Below, piece after piece: positions 34,422 through 37,827 of a DNA stretch of 37,827 nt (within the stretch, counting starts at the first letter, position 1; each line of letters begins with the position of its first letter). Made by a program: the position numbers and the translations under genes. A model generated the notes under the pieces. It saw only the letters and a list, made by a program, of their open reading frames with translations, was not told where the DNA came from and made no database searches. Where the stretch lies: NCBI RefSeq assembly GCF_001425165.1, contig NZ_LMDU01000001.1, forward strand, positions 100,590 to 138,416, written 5' to 3'. The stretch comes from Pelomonas sp. Root405 (lineage in GTDB: Bacteria; Pseudomonadota; Gammaproteobacteria; Burkholderiales; Burkholderiaceae_C).

Positions 34422-34853
34422 ATGCGCGTGATGCTCCGTTGCCTCTTGATCAGCCTGCTGATCTTGACGCTGCCCCTTAAAGGGCTGGCGGCTGCGGGCT
34501 ATATGGCTTGCGGCCCGGGGCACACCGGCGCCGCTGTGGCGCAGCATCACGCTGCTGTGGGCGATTCGTCCGACCATCATCACCATGCCGACGCGACCAC
34601 GTCGCACGCTGCTACACATGCTTCGATAGACGAGGCGCCGGGCGATGCCGAGGACGGATCGAGCAAGTCAGACTCGGTCAAGGGAACGAAGTGCGTGCAA
34701 TGCGCGCCTTGCTGCGGCGCTGTTGCGCCCCAGGCCGAAGCACCTGTTATGGCGACCGATGTCAATGCCGACACGGTCGTGCAGCAGGTCTGCTCCCTCG
34801 TCGTGGGCGGTCGCAACGACCGCATTGATCGCCCTCCGCGAAGCCTGCCCTGA
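34422..34853 (+). CDS. Exported His/Cys-rich protein of a copper-oxidase cluster
   Basis: The 143-residue protein has a signal peptide (MLRCLLISLLILTLPLKGLA, cut after AAA). A His-rich stretch follows (DSSDHHHHADATTSHAATHA, 48-67), then a Cys cluster (GTKCVQCAPCCGAV, about 88-101). The end, DRIDRPPRSLP, is typical of small proteins placed before copper oxidase genes (family impression). It probably binds copper in the periplasm. It is the first of four plus-strand genes and diverges from copZ. No strong ribosome site is visible. Confidence 0.75.
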   Translation: MRVMLRCLLISLLILTLPLKGLAAAGYMACGPGHTGAAVAQHHAAVGDSSDHHHHADATTSHAATHASIDEAPGDAEDGSSKSDSVKGTKCVQCAPCCGAVAPQAEAPVMATDVNADTVVQQVCSLVVGGRNDRIDRPPRSLP

Positions 34854-34983
34854 GTCAGCTTCGCGGCTGCGCGTGAGCGCCAGTCCCGATCCAGCCTCTT
34901 TTTCGAATGCGAGCCCGCGCGCGCCTGCCTCACCGGCAGCCGCTGTTGGCGGCTCCTCGATCAACCTCTCCGCCGAGGACATC

Positions 34984-35370
34984 ATGTTCTGCAACTCCAT
35001 GAACGACGGGCGCTCAGCTGCCCGCGTGGCCGGCTCACGTTTTGCCGTGGCCATAGGAACGACTCTTGTTTTTTCCGCAGCGCTACTACCCGCGCTGGCC
35101 CAGGCCCAGACCGCAGCCAAGGCCAGCGCCGCCGACCCCACCGACTCACAGGCCAGCGTGCCAGCGGTTCGCTATGCCGGTGCGCTCGCCCGCTACCGCG
35201 CTCTGCAGGAAGCGCCGCCGGCCTCGTGGCAGCAAGTCAACGAGAAGGCCAATCAGGCCGGCGGATGGCGCGCCTATGCCCGCGAAAGGGCGGCAACCGA
35301 TGACAGCCCTGCCGCCCCTGCCGCAGCAGCGTCATCTGCCAAAGGGCATGAAGGCCATGCGCCGCGCTGA
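34984..35370 (+). CDS. Small exported protein of the copper cluster
   Basis: The 128-residue product begins MFCNSMNDGRSAARVAGSRF and then a long signal-like stretch (AVAIGTTLVFSAALLPALAQ, cut after AQAQ). The core has VRYAGALARYRALQEAPPAS and QVNEKANQAGGWRAYARERA, a WRAYA pattern that I associate with proteins between copper cluster genes. It ends GHEGHAPR. GAGG precedes the ATG. The next gene starts 13 bp behind the stop. Function is unknown; a periplasmic accessory of the channel or oxidase is inferred. The longer frame from 34645 overlaps the previous gene and was rejected. Confidence 0.75.
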   Translation: MFCNSMNDGRSAARVAGSRFAVAIGTTLVFSAALLPALAQAQTAAKASAADPTDSQASVPAVRYAGALARYRALQEAPPASWQQVNEKANQAGGWRAYARERAATDDSPAAPAAAASSAKGHEGHAPR

Positions 35371-35383
35371 AGGACCCCAACAG

Positions 35384-36787
35384 ATGAATCAATTTCGACT
35401 ACCTCTCTCCCTGCTAGCCGTTGCTCTGTTGGCGGGATGTGCCTCGGTGGAACCCGGTGCCGCGCTGACCCAGGTGCAATCGCTGACCAAAACCCACACC
35501 GATTACGCGCTGACGGTTGATCGCTCTGCCGAAGACCTGGCTCGCACGAACGGCAAGGTGGTGGAGCTGCTGCGCCAGCCGATCGGTGCCGACGCGGCCG
35601 TCCAGATCGCGCTGCTGAACAACCGCGGCCTGCAAGCCCGGCTGCAGCAGCTCGGCATCACCGAAGCTGAAGTGAGCCAGGCGTCACGGCTACCCAATCC
35701 CGGATTCAGCTTCGGCCGCCTCACCAAGGGCGACGAGGTGGAGCTGGAGCGCGGGCTGCATTTCAACCTGGCCCGATTGCTGACGCTGCCGCTCGTCAGC
35801 CGGCTGGAGGAGCGCCGGCTGCAGTCCGTTCAGCGCGAGGTGGCGATGGACGTGTTGAGCCTGGCCGCCGACACACGCAAGGCCTGGGTGCAAGCCGTCG
35901 CGGCCGGGGAAAGCGTGCGCTACATGCGCCAGGTGCAGGAGGCTGCCGAAGCCAGCGCCGAACTCGCCCGACGCATGCAGCAAGCCGGCAACTTCAATGC
36001 ACTGATGCGCCTGCGTGAGCAGGGCTTCTATGCGGACGCGGCGCTCGGCCTGGCCCGCTCAGAGCAAATCCATCGCGCCGCGCGCGAGCGCCTGACCCGC
36101 CTGCTCGGGCTCTGGGGCGAGCAGCTGGACTTCCAACTTCCCGAGCGCCTGCCAGACTTGCCGGACGCGCCCAAAGATCAGCCGGACATCGAACGCCAGG
36201 CCCTTGCCCAGCGCCTGGATGTGCAGTCGGCCCGCCTGGCGGCCGAGCAGACGGCGAAGAACCTGCGCCTGACCCAGGTGACGCGCTTCGTCAGCGTCTT
36301 TGAGCTTGGCTTGGTCCGCAACTCGTCCAACGAGGCGCCACGTCAGACCGGCTGGGAGGTTGGCCTCGAGCTGCCGCTGTTCGACTGGGGCGGCGCGCGA
36401 ACCGCCAAGGCTGAGGGCCGCTACATGCAGTCCCTGCACCAGGCGGCGGCCACGGCCATCAACGCGCGCTCGGAGGTGCGCGAGGCCTACGGCAACTACC
36501 GCGCCAGCTACGACATCGCCCGTCATCACCGCGACGAGATCGTGCCGTTGAGGAAGCGCATCTCCGAGGAGCAGCTGCTTCGCTACAACGGCATGTTGAT
36601 CGGCGTGTTCGAGCTGCTGGCCGATGCGCGCTCGCAGGTCGGCAGCGTCAATGCATCCATCGAGGCGCTGCGCGATTTCTGGCTCGCCAAGGCTGAGCTA
36701 GACGCGGCGCTGATCGGCCGCGCGTCCCTGTCCATGCCCACCGCCTCCGCTGTACCTGCCGGCGCCGAAGCCGGTGCGGGCCACTGA
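35384..36787 (+). CDS. TolC-family outer membrane lipoprotein
   Basis: ATG 35384 (MNQFRLPLSLLAVALLAGCA) gives a lipoprotein signal with the LAGC box, so the Cys would carry lipid. The 467-residue protein has two outer membrane efflux repeats. Visible pieces are LLNNRGLQARLQQLGITEAE, RQAGNF-type helices (ARRMQQAGNFNALMRLREQG) and VGLELPLFDWGGARTAKAEG. Channels of this kind sit between copper proteins and the oxidase in similar clusters. There is no RND pump beside it in the window, so it may work alone or with another pump. AAGGA lies 10 bases before the ATG. Confidence 0.85.
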   Translation: MNQFRLPLSLLAVALLAGCASVEPGAALTQVQSLTKTHTDYALTVDRSAEDLARTNGKVVELLRQPIGADAAVQIALLNNRGLQARLQQLGITEAEVSQASRLPNPGFSFGRLTKGDEVELERGLHFNLARLLTLPLVSRLEERRLQSVQREVAMDVLSLAADTRKAWVQAVAAGESVRYMRQVQEAAEASAELARRMQQAGNFNALMRLREQGFYADAALGLARSEQIHRAARERLTRLLGLWGEQLDFQLPERLPDLPDAPKDQPDIERQALAQRLDVQSARLAAEQTAKNLRLTQVTRFVSVFELGLVRNSSNEAPRQTGWEVGLELPLFDWGGARTAKAEGRYMQSLHQAAATAINARSEVREAYGNYRASYDIARHHRDEIVPLRKRISEEQLLRYNGMLIGVFELLADARSQVGSVNASIEALRDFWLAKAELDAALIGRASLSMPTASAVPAGAEAGAGH

Positions 36788-36806
36788 ACCCATTCAAGGA
36801 ATACAC

Positions 36807-37827
36807 ATGTCTTTCAATCGACGCTCCCTTCTGGGCGGTGCCGGTGCCATCACTGCAGCCGCCTCAATGACAGCGGTCAGCAAGGTCGCTATGGCGGCCT
36901 TGCCCGAACCGGTGCTGCAGACCAAGCCCGACACCATGCCGCCGCTGGTCCCCAACACCGGCCGCCCTTACAACCCCGTGGTCACGCTGAACGGCTGGAC
37001 CTTGCCCTGGCGCATGAACCAGGGCGTCAAGGAGTTCCACCTGGTGGCCGAACCCGTGGTGCGCGAGATGGCGCCCGGCTTCAAGGCCCACCTGTGGGGC
37101 TACAACGGCCAGAGCCCCGGCCCAACCATCGAGGTCGTCGAAGGTGACCGCGTGCGCCTCTTCGTCACCAACAAACTCGGCGAGCTGACCAGCATCCACT
37201 GGCACGGCCAGCGCCTGCCCAACGGCATGGACGGCGTCACCGGCCTGAACCAGCCCGGCATCCCGCCGGGCAAGACCTATGTCTACGAGTTCGTGGCGCG
37301 CCGCCCTGGCACCTTCATGTACCACCCGCATGCCGACGAGATGGTGCAGATGGCCATGGGGATGATGGGCTTCTGGGTCACGCATCCCAAGGGCAAGCAC
37401 CCGCTGATCGACGAGGTGGACCGCGACTTCTGCTTCCTGCTCAACGCCTACGACATCGATCCCGGCGCGGCCACGCCCAAGATCATGACGATGCTGGACT
37501 TCAACCTGTGGAGCTGGAACAGCCGCATCTTCCCCGGCATCGACCCGCTCGTCGTCGGCTTCAAGGACAAGGTGCGCATCCGCATAGGCAACCTGACGAT
37601 GACCAACCATCCCATCCATCTGCACGGGCATGAGTTCCTCATCACCGGCACCGACGGTGGGCCCACGCCGAAGAGCGCCCGCTGGCCGGAGATCACCACC
37701 GACGTCGCGGTGGGCCAGATGCGGCAGATCGACTTCCTCGCCGACGAGGAGGGCGACTGGGCCTTCCACTGCCACAAGAGCCACCACACGATGAACGCCA
37801 TGGGCCACGACGTGCCCACCATGATCG
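36807..37827 (+). CDS. Multicopper oxidase, Tat-exported (3' end outside window)
   Basis: The frame runs from ATG 36807, with AAGGA before it, to the window edge without a stop; 340 codons are seen. The start MSFNRRSLLGGAGAITAAAS is a Tat signal (RRSLLGG). Copper ligands are visible in HWHGQ (131-135), HPH (173-175), HPIHLHGHEF (268-277) and HCHKSHHTM (about 321-329). The second and third motifs are only about 95 residues apart, so the protein is compact, closer to two cupredoxin domains than the three of PcoA-type oxidases. It would oxidise Cu(I) to Cu(II) in the periplasm. Met-rich DEMVQMAMGMMGF may bind substrate copper. Confidence 0.88.
   Translation, partial: MSFNRRSLLGGAGAITAAASMTAVSKVAMAALPEPVLQTKPDTMPPLVPNTGRPYNPVVTLNGWTLPWRMNQGVKEFHLVAEPVVREMAPGFKAHLWGYNGQSPGPTIEVVEGDRVRLFVTNKLGELTSIHWHGQRLPNGMDGVTGLNQPGIPPGKTYVYEFVARRPGTFMYHPHADEMVQMAMGMMGFWVTHPKGKHPLIDEVDRDFCFLLNAYDIDPGAATPKIMTMLDFNLWSWNSRIFPGIDPLVVGFKDKVRIRIGNLTMTNHPIHLHGHEFLITGTDGGPTPKSARWPEITTDVAVGQMRQIDFLADEEGDWAFHCHKSHHTMNAMGHDVPTMI

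Noticed and set aside
36864..37808. A 314-codon minus-strand frame at the right edge
   Set aside because: It is antisense to the multicopper oxidase, whose copper motifs are unmistakable.

Overview
The window comes from a GC-rich proteobacterium, most likely a betaproteobacterium of the Burkholderiales (inference from the roughly 65% GC base composition, the RIT-type recombinases and the style of the czc, pbr and cop genes). It looks like an accessory heavy-metal resistance island on a plasmid, genomic island or other mobile region. No tRNA, rRNA or CRISPR array was seen.

Region 1 (1-9400) is a mosaic of mobile-element debris. It begins with the tail of an unknown gene and a decayed IS66 orf1 piece. 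An IS3-family (IS150-subgroup) element follows at 344-3335. It has matching terminal repeats, a 4-bp target duplication and an A7 frameshift site. Between its transposase and right end it carries an unrelated 400-codon gene on the opposite strand. Next come a SRAP-domain gene with a small partner, a small Cys protein and a zinc-ribbon membrane protein. A fragment of an IS66 transposase is fused to a broken RIT element: ritA and ritB are whole, ritC is cut. A scar of a phosphinothricin-type acetyltransferase and a YnfA-family gene close the region.

Region 2 (9730-14610) is a metal-sensor region. A MerR-type promoter with a 19-bp spacer drives a small MerT-like membrane protein, a Cys protein and a MerR regulator. 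Opposed to it is a PbrR-type operon on the minus strand: P-type ATPase, DUF3703 protein, PbrR, then two tiny exported Cys-rich proteins. One of these, of 42 residues, is easily missed. The unit ends at a clear hairpin-T terminator.

Region 3 (14649-24751) is a czc-like system. A minus-strand operon encodes TolC, a His-containing exported protein, a membrane fusion protein, a heavy-metal RND pump, two further small proteins and a CDF-type transporter. The response regulator and kinase genes diverge from it. A CzcE-like gene follows. The two minus-strand units share an 11-bp identical promoter motif.

Region 4 (25465-37827) is a copper system. CueR and the Cu(I) ATPase CopA form one unit. CopZ, a DUF2933 protein, a second ATPase with YHS and metal-binding domains, a membrane protein and an MFS transporter form another. 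Each unit has a CueR-type promoter. On the plus strand a His-rich exported protein, a second exported protein, a TolC-type lipoprotein and a Tat-exported multicopper oxidase run to the window edge. Together the genes would pump metals from the cytoplasm (P-type ATPases, CDF), across the envelope (RND, TolC), and oxidise or bind copper in the periplasm.
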